Shown piece after piece: positions 6,958 through 15,412 of a stretch of 59,809 nt of DNA. The position numbers were made by a program, and so were the translations under genes. Under the pieces are notes generated by a model. It was not told the DNA's origin. It searched no databases and was given only the letters and a program-made list of their open reading frames with translations. The stretch is taken from the NCBI GenBank assembly GCA_024653775.1, contig JANLHZ010000171.1, positions 1-59,809 on the forward strand, in the 5' to 3' direction. How positions within the stretch are numbered: the first letter of the stretch is position 1; each line of letters begins with the position of its first letter. This DNA comes from Planctomycetota bacterium (GTDB lineage: Bacteria > Planctomycetota > UBA8742 > JACQVU01 > JANLHZ01).

Positions 6958-9855
6958 ATGGGACTTCGGATAAACACAAATTCCAGCGCGCTTTCGACCC
7001 TGTACCGTCTTTCGCAGACACAGGCGCGAATCGGGAAGTCCCTCGAAAAGCTAGGCACCTCACTCGGAATCAACCGCGCCGCGGACGATCCGTCCGGACT
7101 GACGATCAGCGAGCAGCTTCGCGCGCAGGTCGCGGGAGTGCGGGTGATGATCAAATCGACCCAACGCTCGATAAACATGATCCAGACCGCGGAGAGCGCT
7201 TTGAACGAAATCTCCGGGCTTCTTGTCGGCATGCGCGAGAAAGCCGTGAGCGCGGCGAACTCGGGAGGGTCCGGACGGGAACAACTCGAGGCGGAACAGT
7301 TCGTCATGGACAAGATGATCGCGTCCATCGACCGTATTTCGCAGACCACGAGATTCGGGAGCAAATCCCTTCTGAATGGCGCGCACCGCACCGAGACCGA
7401 CACCACGGACGGCATCGAAAGCGTGATAATCCGCACCGCGAATTTCAATTACGAAACCACGCGCACCTTTAACGTAAGGGTTTTGCAGAACGCGGAAAAG
7501 GCGCAAATCGACGTCAGCGCGAACAATTCTGGTACGACCCGCCTTCGAATCACCGGAAACCTCGGAAGCGAAATCGTCACCGTCGAAGGCGCGCACACCG
7601 TCAGTCAGATGGAGGACATCGTCAACGATCTGAGCGCGTTCACCGGAGTCGACGCCGCGAACGGAAAATACCAGAGCCAGACGTACGGCTCGAAGTCGTT
7701 CGTCCGTGTAGAACTCGTCAGCGGCGACGATTACGCCGGGCCGGACGACGCGCAGGACTACGGCAAGGACGTTATCGCGTTCGTAGGCGGCTCGCTCGCC
7801 CAAGGCGACGGTCTCAAAGCCACGGTTTCGTCGAGCCAGTTCGACGGCGACGTCTACTTCGCGCCGGGCGCGTCGTACCTCCAGCAAATCCAGCTTACGA
7901 AACACACGATCGAACTAAACCCCGGACTCGGCCCGAACGCGATCACTATCGCGCTTCCGTCGCTTAGCGCCGGAAATCTGGGGCACGTGACTTCGACGCG
8001 TCAGAGTCTTCCGGACGTGAGCACATCCATCCCCGCGACGAACTCCGGCTCGAACTCCGGCCCAGGCCAAGGCGAAGGCGTGCTCACGCTCAATAACATC
8101 CCCGCGGACCTGAACGGCGCAACCTACGGCGCGTACCTTCTCGTCCCGAGCGACAACTACACCATCGACTTCAGCTTCGACAACAGCGAAGCAGGCGTGA
8201 ATCTCGACGGCGCAACGCTTTCCATCACCGCGGACAGGACCGTAAACGGCGTCGCAGCCGGGGGGAACCTTGTGACTGTGCCTCCCGTCTACGCGAGCGA
8301 TACAGACAGCTTCAGCCTCGCGGTGACTGCGAGCGACGGAGGGACGATCAAACTCACCGCTTCAATCAGCGACACGAACGGCGATCTCGTGGCGGAGCGC
8401 ACATACACCTACAGCTCGAAAGCCGCGACGGCGTCCGATACTCCGTTCGAAGACCTTCCGGGCGCGTCACAGGATTTCCGGCTCGTGTTCGACCGCGACC
8501 AGGTGAATATAAACATCGGCGCCGCGACCATCGCGGCAGGCGCCAACGGCGAGGAAGACTTCTTCGAGGACCTCCAGCTATGGGGACTCCGCAGCGCGGG
8601 AGGCGACGCCGCGGACGCAAGCGCGCTCGCCCAGATCAAGACCGCGATTTTTGGCAAGCTGAACACGTTCTACGCCGGGGCGAACGTCAACTTCGGCGAA
8701 GAGACGATGGCGAACGTCACCGCGGACTGGGGCGCGACGGAGTACGATTCACAGGGCGGAGGCTCCGACCCCGGCTACAGCACGATGGCCGTCGGGGGCG
8801 CGAGGCTCGTCAGCGGCGCGGTCGATTCGTCCAGCTACGTCATCGGCTACGCCCAGACAGACCCCGGCGCGAACAACCTTCAGAACAACAACACGGCGGA
8901 AATCCTGGGAGTGTTCCCGGCGCGATTGTTCCAGCTCGAAAAAAGTTTCAATGACGCTGCGTTTCGGGCGATCTTCGACGAGTTCGCGCCGAGCCTGGGA
9001 GGCACCGCCATAGGCGAATGGACCTCGCTTGGAGGAGTGACGGATAACGATCTGCTTACGGGGACTCCGCCCGGCGCGCCGGACGAAACCGCGAGACTAA
9101 GCGCGTTGAACTCCGCGATTCAGGCGTACGCGAACGCCGCGGGCGCGATCATCGCCCACGAGGTCGGGCACTCCCTCGGACTCGTCCCGAACGGTGCGCC
9201 TCCAAAGGGATTCTTCGGAGAATCGAGCGATTTCAGCGGCTCGACCTCCGCGCACCTGAATTACAACTCGAACGGCATCGTCGGAGTGATGAATCCGAGC
9301 GCGTCATGGAGCGCGATGCAGGGAACCGCGATTCAGTTCAATCCTCTCGACAAGGCGTACTTGCAGGGGAAGCTCCTTTTCAACCAGAGCTATACCGAGG
9401 GCGCGCTTCCGCTCTTCGCTAATTACGAATGGAACGCGTTCCAGACCGGCGCGCCGAAACTCGCGGCAAGCGAAACGTCTCTCGCCGACCTCGACTATCA
9501 AACCGCGCTCGCGGAAGGCGTCTCAGGAAGTCTCTCGGACCTGAAATCCGGCGGCCAGTACAACATCTTGGACGATCCGTACAGCGCCATGTCGATCATC
9601 GACGAGGCGCTTTCGCAGGTGAACGCGCTCCGCGGATTCCTCGGCGGACTGACGAGCAAGCTCCTCCAGCCGATGATCGAGTCGCAGACGGTCCACGCGG
9701 AAAACCTCACGAAGAGCGAAAGCACGATCCGCGATCTCGACTACGCGGCGGAGGCGACGAACCTCGTCAAGCAGCAGGTGCTGTTCCAGTCGAGCGTAAG
9801 CATACTTCAGCAGGCGAATCTGATCCCGCAGACGGTGCTTTCGCTGCTCGGATAA
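6958..9855 (+). CDS. flagellin with inserted metalloprotease-like domain (flagellinolysin-type)
   Basis: A 965-residue flagellin; ordinary ones have about 270-500. Residues 1-145 form the D0/D1 filament core (INRAADDPSGLTISEQLRAQ, SINMIQTAESALNEI) and about 870-965 the C-terminal core (STIRDLDYAAEATNLVKQQ). The central insert has beta-rich segments (about 160-480), then a zincin-like region with HEVGHSLGL (H734, E735, H738) and a Met-turn-like GVMNP (M778). This matches the published idea of proteolytic flagellins, but the residue where a classic metzincin has its third His is Pro744; the next His is H766. AAAGGTGAG upstream supports the ATG. It would be exported and built into the filament. 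No other flagellar gene is nearby. Confidence 0.9.
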   Translation: MGLRINTNSSALSTLYRLSQTQARIGKSLEKLGTSLGINRAADDPSGLTISEQLRAQVAGVRVMIKSTQRSINMIQTAESALNEISGLLVGMREKAVSAANSGGSGREQLEAEQFVMDKMIASIDRISQTTRFGSKSLLNGAHRTETDTTDGIESVIIRTANFNYETTRTFNVRVLQNAEKAQIDVSANNSGTTRLRITGNLGSEIVTVEGAHTVSQMEDIVNDLSAFTGVDAANGKYQSQTYGSKSFVRVELVSGDDYAGPDDAQDYGKDVIAFVGGSLAQGDGLKATVSSSQFDGDVYFAPGASYLQQIQLTKHTIELNPGLGPNAITIALPSLSAGNLGHVTSTRQSLPDVSTSIPATNSGSNSGPGQGEGVLTLNNIPADLNGATYGAYLLVPSDNYTIDFSFDNSEAGVNLDGATLSITADRTVNGVAAGGNLVTVPPVYASDTDSFSLAVTASDGGTIKLTASISDTNGDLVAERTYTYSSKAATASDTPFEDLPGASQDFRLVFDRDQVNINIGAATIAAGANGEEDFFEDLQLWGLRSAGGDAADASALAQIKTAIFGKLNTFYAGANVNFGEETMANVTADWGATEYDSQGGGSDPGYSTMAVGGARLVSGAVDSSSYVIGYAQTDPGANNLQNNNTAEILGVFPARLFQLEKSFNDAAFRAIFDEFAPSLGGTAIGEWTSLGGVTDNDLLTGTPPGAPDETARLSALNSAIQAYANAAGAIIAHEVGHSLGLVPNGAPPKGFFGESSDFSGSTSAHLNYNSNGIVGVMNPSASWSAMQGTAIQFNPLDKAYLQGKLLFNQSYTEGALPLFANYEWNAFQTGAPKLAASETSLADLDYQTALAEGVSGSLSDLKSGGQYNILDDPYSAMSIIDEALSQVNALRGFLGGLTSKLLQPMIESQTVHAENLTKSESTIRDLDYAAEATNLVKQQVLFQSSVSILQQANLIPQTVLSLLG

Positions 9856-9860
9856 AAGCA

Positions 9861-9895
9861 TACGTTTTATTCGTACCGTCTACGAATTATTTGTA
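9861..9895 (+). repeat. gene-tail hairpin (copy a), after the protease flagellin
   Basis: Core ATTCGTACCGTCTACGAAT with AT-rich outer arms, starting six bases after the flagellin stop. Orientation is the same as in all other copies relative to the preceding gene. It could act as a terminator or a 3'-end stabiliser. Confidence 0.75.
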
Positions 9896-9997
9896 AGGCC
9901 GTGTGTGTTCGAAGAACCAAGTCCCTATTTTTGACGCATTTGGAGCGATGAACGTAAGTTCAGCTTTGGGATGCTCTGCGTCGATGAAACGTCTTTG

Positions 9998-11734
9998 CTA
10001 CCTCTCCGAACTCTCCGGCGCGTTCTGCCCCGCGGCAGGGTTCGGAGCCTGCGCGTCCTGCGGGCCCGGTTCGTTTTCGCCAGCGGGTGGTTCCTCAGGC
10101 GACTGCTCCGAAGAGTCCGTTTCCTCCTGCGCGTCCGCGGCGTTTCCATCGTCCTGCGGCTCCGACTCCTCCGCCCGTGCGACGCGATCGACCGCGCCAA
10201 TCGCTCGGCGCTCCGGACCATCCCAGCCGTAGTGTCTCGCGCGGACGCTGGTCGTCTCCGCGCGACCGCCTTCGACCATTCCGAAAATGAGGTCGAGGTT
10301 TTCGAATCTCATTCCCTGGAATTTCGCCTGCACGAATAGCCCTCCTTCATTCGAAACGTAAATCGGCCGCGGCGGGTTTTGATCCTGGTTCGTAGTATCA
10401 GTCTGCGCGGCCTGCTCGGAAAGCTCCGCGATTTCTTCCTCGCTCCGCAGGAACGCTTTCCGCATATAATCTTCGAGGCCGTCGTTTTCGAAGGTCATCA
10501 CGCCGTTCCCGATTTCCGCGGCGCGGAGTTTTTCGATGAAATCGAGGAAGATCTGGTTAGTGCGAAGGTTGTTAAGATCGCCGTCCTCCATAATCCAGTC
10601 GATCTCGCGATAACCCGAGTTCACAGCCCGTTTCAGGTACGCGACCGCGAGTTCCGGCCTTCCGCTCTTCGAATACGCGCACGCCATGTTGAAAAACGTA
10701 ATCCGCGGCGAACTCGTCCCGGGATCAAGCTCGAGAATCATCGAACGGAACGTCTCTATGGCTTTGCGATACTCCCCGATGTGGAGGTAAATCCGCGCGA
10801 GTTCGTCGTTCGAGCTGGCGCCGCCCATCCCCGCCATACGCATATCCTGGGCACCGCGGGAAATCAGCGCCTGAATGAGTTCCTGGACTTGACCTTCGCT
10901 TCCGTGGCGATACAGCGAGCACGCGATCGCACGGACAAGCGGTCCTCCACCGCTCGAGTACCTACCGGTGCTGTACATCCGCCAGCAGTTTTCAAGCTCC
11001 GGAAGCGCAGCCTCGTGGCGGACGTCCCCAAGCGCCTCCGCCGCCGCGACCATGAGACCATCGGCAGAAAAGGTGAATTCGCGCCGCACTATCTTCCCAA
11101 GAATTTCCGCTGAAATTTCCCCGAACTTTGCCGCCTCCGCGAACTGGTATTCGAACGTTCCCCTGGAAGCCCCGAGCGGATTCAGACGACTTTCGAGCGC
11201 CGCGACGACGATCTCGACCGCGATTCCGTAAACTTCTTCGCGGTACTGGTAGCCATCCGCGCGGAGCCGGTTTTCGATAACCACGTGCCCTCGATGCCCG
11301 GAAACCGAAAGACTCCTCCCGGCTTCGTACCGGACCCAGCGGTTCGAGTCGTCGAGGAAGGCGTCGAGGAAGGAGTATTTCCCCCCGTCGTTCCAGTTTT
11401 CGACGACCTTGATTATCGCCATCTTTTCGCGGACGTTCGCCTCTCCCGCGATCTGCTCCAGCACGGGCGCGTAAGCCGAAATGTTCGCGCGCAGTTCCCG
11501 TTCGGCCTCCAGCCGTTCGTGAAAGAACGGACTCGCCGAGAAAACCCGCAGCAGGTCGCGGACCTTAGCCTCCACACCATTCGAGTCTGTGGCCTGTCCG
11601 TCCTGAGCGTCCCCACCCGGAACGCCCCCACCCGGAACGCCCCTGCGAGGAACGACCTCCGCGTTCGCAGTTCCAGCAAAGGAGAGCGTGACGATGAGGC
11701 ACAGTACGAATCTGATAATGGATCGCGCGTTCAT
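9998..11734 (-). CDS. exported HEAT-like/TPR repeat protein
   Basis: A 578-residue protein beginning with a Sec signal peptide (residues 1-26, cleavage near ANA-EV). Residues about 60-330 contain HEAT-like helical repeats; a TPR-like segment follows (LARIYLHIGEYRKAIETFRSM, FNMACAYSKSGRPELAVAYLKRAV). The last about 60 residues are rich in Glu, Pro, Gln and Ala and are probably disordered. I use the ATG at 11734, which puts the signal peptide at the start; upstream in-frame codons add only an AT-coded tail. Likely a periplasmic or surface scaffold; no enzymatic motif is visible. It follows csm5 on the same strand with a 150-bp gap, but its exported nature makes a shared role with the Csm proteins unlikely. 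Confidence 0.75.
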   Translation of the reverse strand: MNARSIIRFVLCLIVTLSFAGTANAEVVPRRGVPGGGVPGGDAQDGQATDSNGVEAKVRDLLRVFSASPFFHERLEAERELRANISAYAPVLEQIAGEANVREKMAIIKVVENWNDGGKYSFLDAFLDDSNRWVRYEAGRSLSVSGHRGHVVIENRLRADGYQYREEVYGIAVEIVVAALESRLNPLGASRGTFEYQFAEAAKFGEISAEILGKIVRREFTFSADGLMVAAAEALGDVRHEAALPELENCWRMYSTGRYSSGGGPLVRAIACSLYRHGSEGQVQELIQALISRGAQDMRMAGMGGASSNDELARIYLHIGEYRKAIETFRSMILELDPGTSSPRITFFNMACAYSKSGRPELAVAYLKRAVNSGYREIDWIMEDGDLNNLRTNQIFLDFIEKLRAAEIGNGVMTFENDGLEDYMRKAFLRSEEEIAELSEQAAQTDTTNQDQNPPRPIYVSNEGGLFVQAKFQGMRFENLDLIFGMVEGGRAETTSVRARHYGWDGPERRAIGAVDRVARAEESEPQDDGNAADAQEETDSSEQSPEEPPAGENEPGPQDAQAPNPAAGQNAPESSER

Positions 11735-11884
11735 CGAAGTTCTTTCCGGAAGTGTTTTATAGAGTATAAATCGAGGATTCAAAAACATGAAGAACTTTTC
11801 TGCCTCGAGTCGGCATTTCGAACGATTTTTTGGACTCCGGATTCATTTAGTCCCGCGAGCCACGGGGATTTACGAGGCAAAAAA

Positions 11885-13087
11885 TTATTTCTTCCTCGAG
11901 AATTCCGCCCAGCCGATCAGGTCGGAGACCTGCTTCCCCTTGCCCGGATAAACCGCGCGTCGGGTTATCGGGAAGCTGAGCCAGTGGGAGTGGTCTTTTC
12001 TCGGGAGTTTCAGTTCGTGTGCGTCGTTATCCGAGATCGCGCCGCCCGTGATTCCGCGGAACCCGATTCCCCACCCTATCGGGATAACGAAACTTCCCTC
12101 CGGCAGTTTCGCGATTCGATCCCTCAGCGCGGCGCAGCGTCTTTCGAGGCTTTCAGCGCCCGCGAGTTTGTAGAAATGCTCTTCGAGGGTCAGCAGCTCG
12201 CTCGAATGATAATTTATCGCCTTCGGGAGGTTCTCCGGCTCGATCGCCGCGCGGGAGTCCCTTGGCGGATCGAAGCGATGGCCCTTCTTTCCGGATGTAT
12301 CTATGAGGAACTTGTCCAGAGTGAGGCGCACTTCGAGCTGCGCGCCCTTCGAAAGCGCCTCGAGGAACGTTCCGTCCGCGTCGAAAGGATCTCGCACCGA
12401 ACGATCCCGCTTTTTGAAAACGTGTCCCCGGTATGACCCGTCCGGCTGCCCCTGCCTCAGCAGCACGGTGTGGACAAGCGACATCCTCGAAGCGTCGGTC
12501 GCAGACGCGTCGCTGACCCTGATCGCCCGCGTAACGCGCGAAAGATTCTCGCGATCGCTGACTCCCGATTGCCCGAGGTAGTGGGCGAGTAGATCGTGAT
12601 GGCCGCGCGCATGTATCAGCCTGCGCAGCGGATCTTCGTCCTCCGCCTGGAACTTTTCCAGTCGTTCGAGATAGCCGAGAATCGCCGTCGTAAGCGCGCC
12701 CTTGATGCTCGATCCGGGAATCACGGGTCTCTGGAAAATGTCTTTCTGCTGCTCGCGGACTTCCTCGCCCCGGGCGATTCCTTCCGTGTCCGTGGGGCAG
12801 TAATACGTCGAAATCGACTTCGGCGGAACCCTCATGGCCTGAAAGAAATCTTCGTATGTGTTGAACGGATTCGAAAGGAACTCTTCTAGCGGCATGTTCA
12901 TTTTTTTGAACGCCATGCTCGCTTGACTCGAAACTTCCGCAAGCTTACGCGGGTCGATTCGATAATAGTTGCTTCCGACGATCACGTATTCCGACGGCGC
13001 GAGCGCTTTGCCTGTGCCGACATGCACGGGAGTCAGGCACGTCATCCTGTATTCGAGCGTCGTGTGCAGCGCGGCCTTCGTCGTCAT
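11885..13087 (-). CDS. csm5: type III-A CRISPR RAMP protein Csm5
   Basis: A 400-residue RAMP-superfamily protein that in type III-A complexes caps the crRNA 3' end of the backbone. The first strand/turn EYRMTCLTPVHVGTGKAL, the RAMP signature QRPVIPGSSIKGALTTAILGYLE (about residues 137-158) and the glycine-rich GWGIGFRGITGGAISD near the C terminus are all typical of Csm5. The start codon overlaps the csm4 stop (ATGA), with AGGAG just upstream, so translation is coupled. It is the last gene of the csm3-csm4-csm5 run. The family call is strong; activity is uncertain because no Cas10 gene is found in the window. Confidence 0.88.
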   Translation of the reverse strand: MTTKAALHTTLEYRMTCLTPVHVGTGKALAPSEYVIVGSNYYRIDPRKLAEVSSQASMAFKKMNMPLEEFLSNPFNTYEDFFQAMRVPPKSISTYYCPTDTEGIARGEEVREQQKDIFQRPVIPGSSIKGALTTAILGYLERLEKFQAEDEDPLRRLIHARGHHDLLAHYLGQSGVSDRENLSRVTRAIRVSDASATDASRMSLVHTVLLRQGQPDGSYRGHVFKKRDRSVRDPFDADGTFLEALSKGAQLEVRLTLDKFLIDTSGKKGHRFDPPRDSRAAIEPENLPKAINYHSSELLTLEEHFYKLAGAESLERRCAALRDRIAKLPEGSFVIPIGWGIGFRGITGGAISDNDAHELKLPRKDHSHWLSFPITRRAVYPGKGKQVSDLIGWAEFSRKK

Positions 13088-14007
13088 TTCGTGAACTCCT
13101 TCGCGTGAAGCGAAAGGAAGACCGCGTATCCGCTTCGATATACCCGGTGTTCGAGATAATGCGTGCTCTCCGACGGCGCAAGAACCTCCTTCATCGCGCC
13201 CTCGATTCCCGCCCCGTGGATGACGCTTCCTTCCATGATCGCTCGCACAGGCCTTGCGGGATACGCTCCCGCGCCCTGCTGCGTTACGTACGAAAGCCTC
13301 CTCTCGATGCGTATTCGGTTCACGTCGTCGATGAGACTCAGGAATTCATTTTCTGTCGGAATCAGCAGCGAAAGCAGGAGCTTCGGGCCGTCCGATTTTT
13401 CGAGGGCGTATTCGCTCGCGCTTTCGATTTCGAACCGCCCCCGGCCAAGCTTCCCGCGACCGCCGATTCCGGTTTCGCCGAGGGCTTCGAGCACGACCTC
13501 GACCTTCTTTCTGACGTCGTCGTCCTTGAATCCCGCGAGGAAATGAAAGTCGATTCCCGCCGCGAAAAGATCGTAACTGACGAAGTTGCGCATCCCTCCG
13601 CCGAAGCGACCTTCGAGGCCCCCCGTCACGGGTTCGACGGTGATCCGCGCGTCTAAGTGCTCTTCGCGAAATTCGTCCTTCGAAAGCAGCATCGTCATCC
13701 CCGCGCCTGGAGTCAGGCCTGCGTCATCTTCCCGCGTCCCGCCCGCAAGGACGCTTTCGCTGACGTACGCAATTTCGTCCCTCATCGAAACCGGGGCGGG
13801 AAAAAACAGCACGTTTCCAAGCCTCGGGAACACAGAGCTGAAAATCGCGTGCCTTCCGCCGAGAATATCGCCGACTTCATTACCCGTAACGATTTCGTAA
13901 AGCGCGCATACCGCGGAAAACAGCGTGTCCGACCTGGGCAGAGGCTGAGCTATGTCGCTGACGCTGAGCGGAGATGTAAGTCTTATTTTGTAGCTGTAGA
14001 ATTTCAC
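13084..14007 (-). CDS. csm4: type III-A CRISPR RAMP protein Csm4
   Basis: A 307-residue RAMP protein of the Csm4 (Cas5-like) group, which normally binds the crRNA 5' tag and contacts Cas10. Visible features are the N-terminal strand FYSYKIRLTSPLSVSDIA, a helix after LPRSDTLFSAVCALYEIV, and the glycine-rich loop GETGIGGRGKLGRGRFEIE around residue 195. The start is GTG. It lies 41 bp after csm3 and overlaps csm5 by four bases. Its presence without Cas10, its usual partner, is the odd point of this locus. Confidence 0.85.
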   Translation of the reverse strand: MKFYSYKIRLTSPLSVSDIAQPLPRSDTLFSAVCALYEIVTGNEVGDILGGRHAIFSSVFPRLGNVLFFPAPVSMRDEIAYVSESVLAGGTREDDAGLTPGAGMTMLLSKDEFREEHLDARITVEPVTGGLEGRFGGGMRNFVSYDLFAAGIDFHFLAGFKDDDVRKKVEVVLEALGETGIGGRGKLGRGRFEIESASEYALEKSDGPKLLLSLLIPTENEFLSLIDDVNRIRIERRLSYVTQQGAGAYPARPVRAIMEGSVIHGAGIEGAMKEVLAPSESTHYLEHRVYRSGYAVFLSLHAKEFTK

Positions 14008-14048
14008 GGGGTAGTGGTCAGTGGTAAGAAACTCTTAACTCTTAACTC

Positions 14049-15068
14049 TTAACTCTCCGCCGACGGCTCATCCTTTTTCTCGGCGTTCTCCGCCTCGGCT
14101 GCGCCCTCGGCTTCCGTGGATTCAGTGGGAGTCGCTTCCGCCGGTGCCTCCGGAGTCTCTTCCGCTGCTTCTGCCGGCTCGTCCTTCTCATCTGCGGAAT
14201 GATCTTCCTGCGCCTGGGGGCGCGCGCTCTCCTTGACTTTCACGTTCCGAAGATGATGTTCGAGCGCCTTGTCCGCGTCGACTCCGAGCAGCGCGAGACT
14301 ATCTTTACAGGCGCTTAGCTGCTTCGGGATTTCGACTCTCGTGAACGCCGTCAGCCCGCCTCCCGTGCGGTAATCGTCCACCGACTTGTGAAGCAGCGGA
14401 AGCAGGTGGAACTTCACCCGGCCGTAGCCGCGGGTGCCAGAACTTCCGATGAAATCGTCCTCGATCATCGCGAGCGCGAAGAAAATCGATTCGAGGAGGT
14501 CCTTTGCGCTGTCCTGCCTGCCGTCGATCGTGTAGAGCGAAAGAATCCAGTCGATCGAGAACACCGCGCCCGCCGGGACGCGCTCGATGTGCCGAAGCGT
14601 GCCCGCGGTCTGACTGGTGACTCGGTCGAGGCTGACCTCCGCCTTTACCTCCGCGTACGGAAGGTCCAGCCCGACGCCGCGGGTGTCGATGAACTCCGCG
14701 TTTTCGAGCAATCCGTCGCTGACGGAAAGCCGCGCCTGGTTGAACTTCCGCGCCTTCGGGTCAGCGGGCGCGCCGAACAGCGCGACGACCGACTTCCCGA
14801 TCTCCGTCTGCGGCTCGAGGGTCTGTATCGGACCCGCGAAGCTCCGCCCGTGGGACGAGTACTCTCCCGCGCTCTTTTCCATCAGCGCGCGCATCTTGCC
14901 CTTTAAGCTCGATGCGGGAATGTACGGCTCGAGCGTAATCGGGTTGCGCACGATTGTTTTGTCGAGTCCGGTGTACGCGAACGCCGACCCTGCGCCGCCT
15001 ATGGAGGTGCCGGTCATGATCTCGATGAATCCTCTGATGAAGATTTTTCCGGTGAGTCTGCTTTTCAT
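14049..15068 (-). CDS. csm3: type III-A CRISPR RAMP nuclease subunit Csm3 with acidic C-terminal tail
   Basis: Csm3 is the repeated backbone subunit that cuts target RNA at six-base steps. The 339-residue protein shows GTSIGG, then YTGLDKTIVRNP, then YIPASSLKGKMRALME; Asp36 aligns by motif with the catalytic Asp of known Csm3 proteins, so cleavage chemistry may be retained. I start at the ATG at 15068, preceded by GGGGA; codons further upstream (to 15269) do not look like Csm3. After about residue 275 comes a low-complexity Glu/Ala/Pro tail of about 64 residues that ordinary Csm3 (about 210-260 residues) lacks. It is the first gene of the cluster; nothing cas-like lies upstream. Confidence 0.9.
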   Translation of the reverse strand: MKSRLTGKIFIRGFIEIMTGTSIGGAGSAFAYTGLDKTIVRNPITLEPYIPASSLKGKMRALMEKSAGEYSSHGRSFAGPIQTLEPQTEIGKSVVALFGAPADPKARKFNQARLSVSDGLLENAEFIDTRGVGLDLPYAEVKAEVSLDRVTSQTAGTLRHIERVPAGAVFSIDWILSLYTIDGRQDSAKDLLESIFFALAMIEDDFIGSSGTRGYGRVKFHLLPLLHKSVDDYRTGGGLTAFTRVEIPKQLSACKDSLALLGVDADKALEHHLRNVKVKESARPQAQEDHSADEKDEPAEAAEETPEAPAEATPTESTEAEGAAEAENAEKKDEPSAES

Positions 15069-15285
15069 TGTGTCCCCGATCTTGTCGGTAAGAGAATTGA
15101 AGCGCCAATGCGCCGCGGAAGGCCCTGATTCAAATGAATCGATGAACGTAACATTCTGAACCCTTGCGCGGCTGCGCGCAACAGCCTGTATTCGTTTTAT
15201 TCCGAAGCCCTGGATCGCCGCCGTCCGCCATTTCCGGAATGCGACTTCGGACCGAGCGAGCCGCCGCATGCAAATACATTATTGT

Positions 15286-15366
15286 CGATTACATTGTTTC
15301 GCTATCGCTCATGGGCGTTTTTTGCGGCTATTTTTCTCTCTGTTAACTCTGTGTCCTCTGTGGTTA
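15286..15366. repeat. island-border repeat copy 1 (TTTCGCTATCGCTCA / CTCTGTG-CTCTGTGGTT)
   Basis: Contains GATTACATTGTTTCGCTATCGCTCA and further on CTCTGTGTCCTCTGTGGTT (read in shorter pieces). Related text, inverted, is at 18403-18466 and, direct, at 19128-19196. It fills the gap between csm3 and the hydantoinase gene; 15069-15412 holds no other feature. Confidence 0.5.
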
Positions 15367-15412
15367 AATATAATCAAAAATCATCATTCGAAAATCAAAA
15401 ATAGGAACTCCA

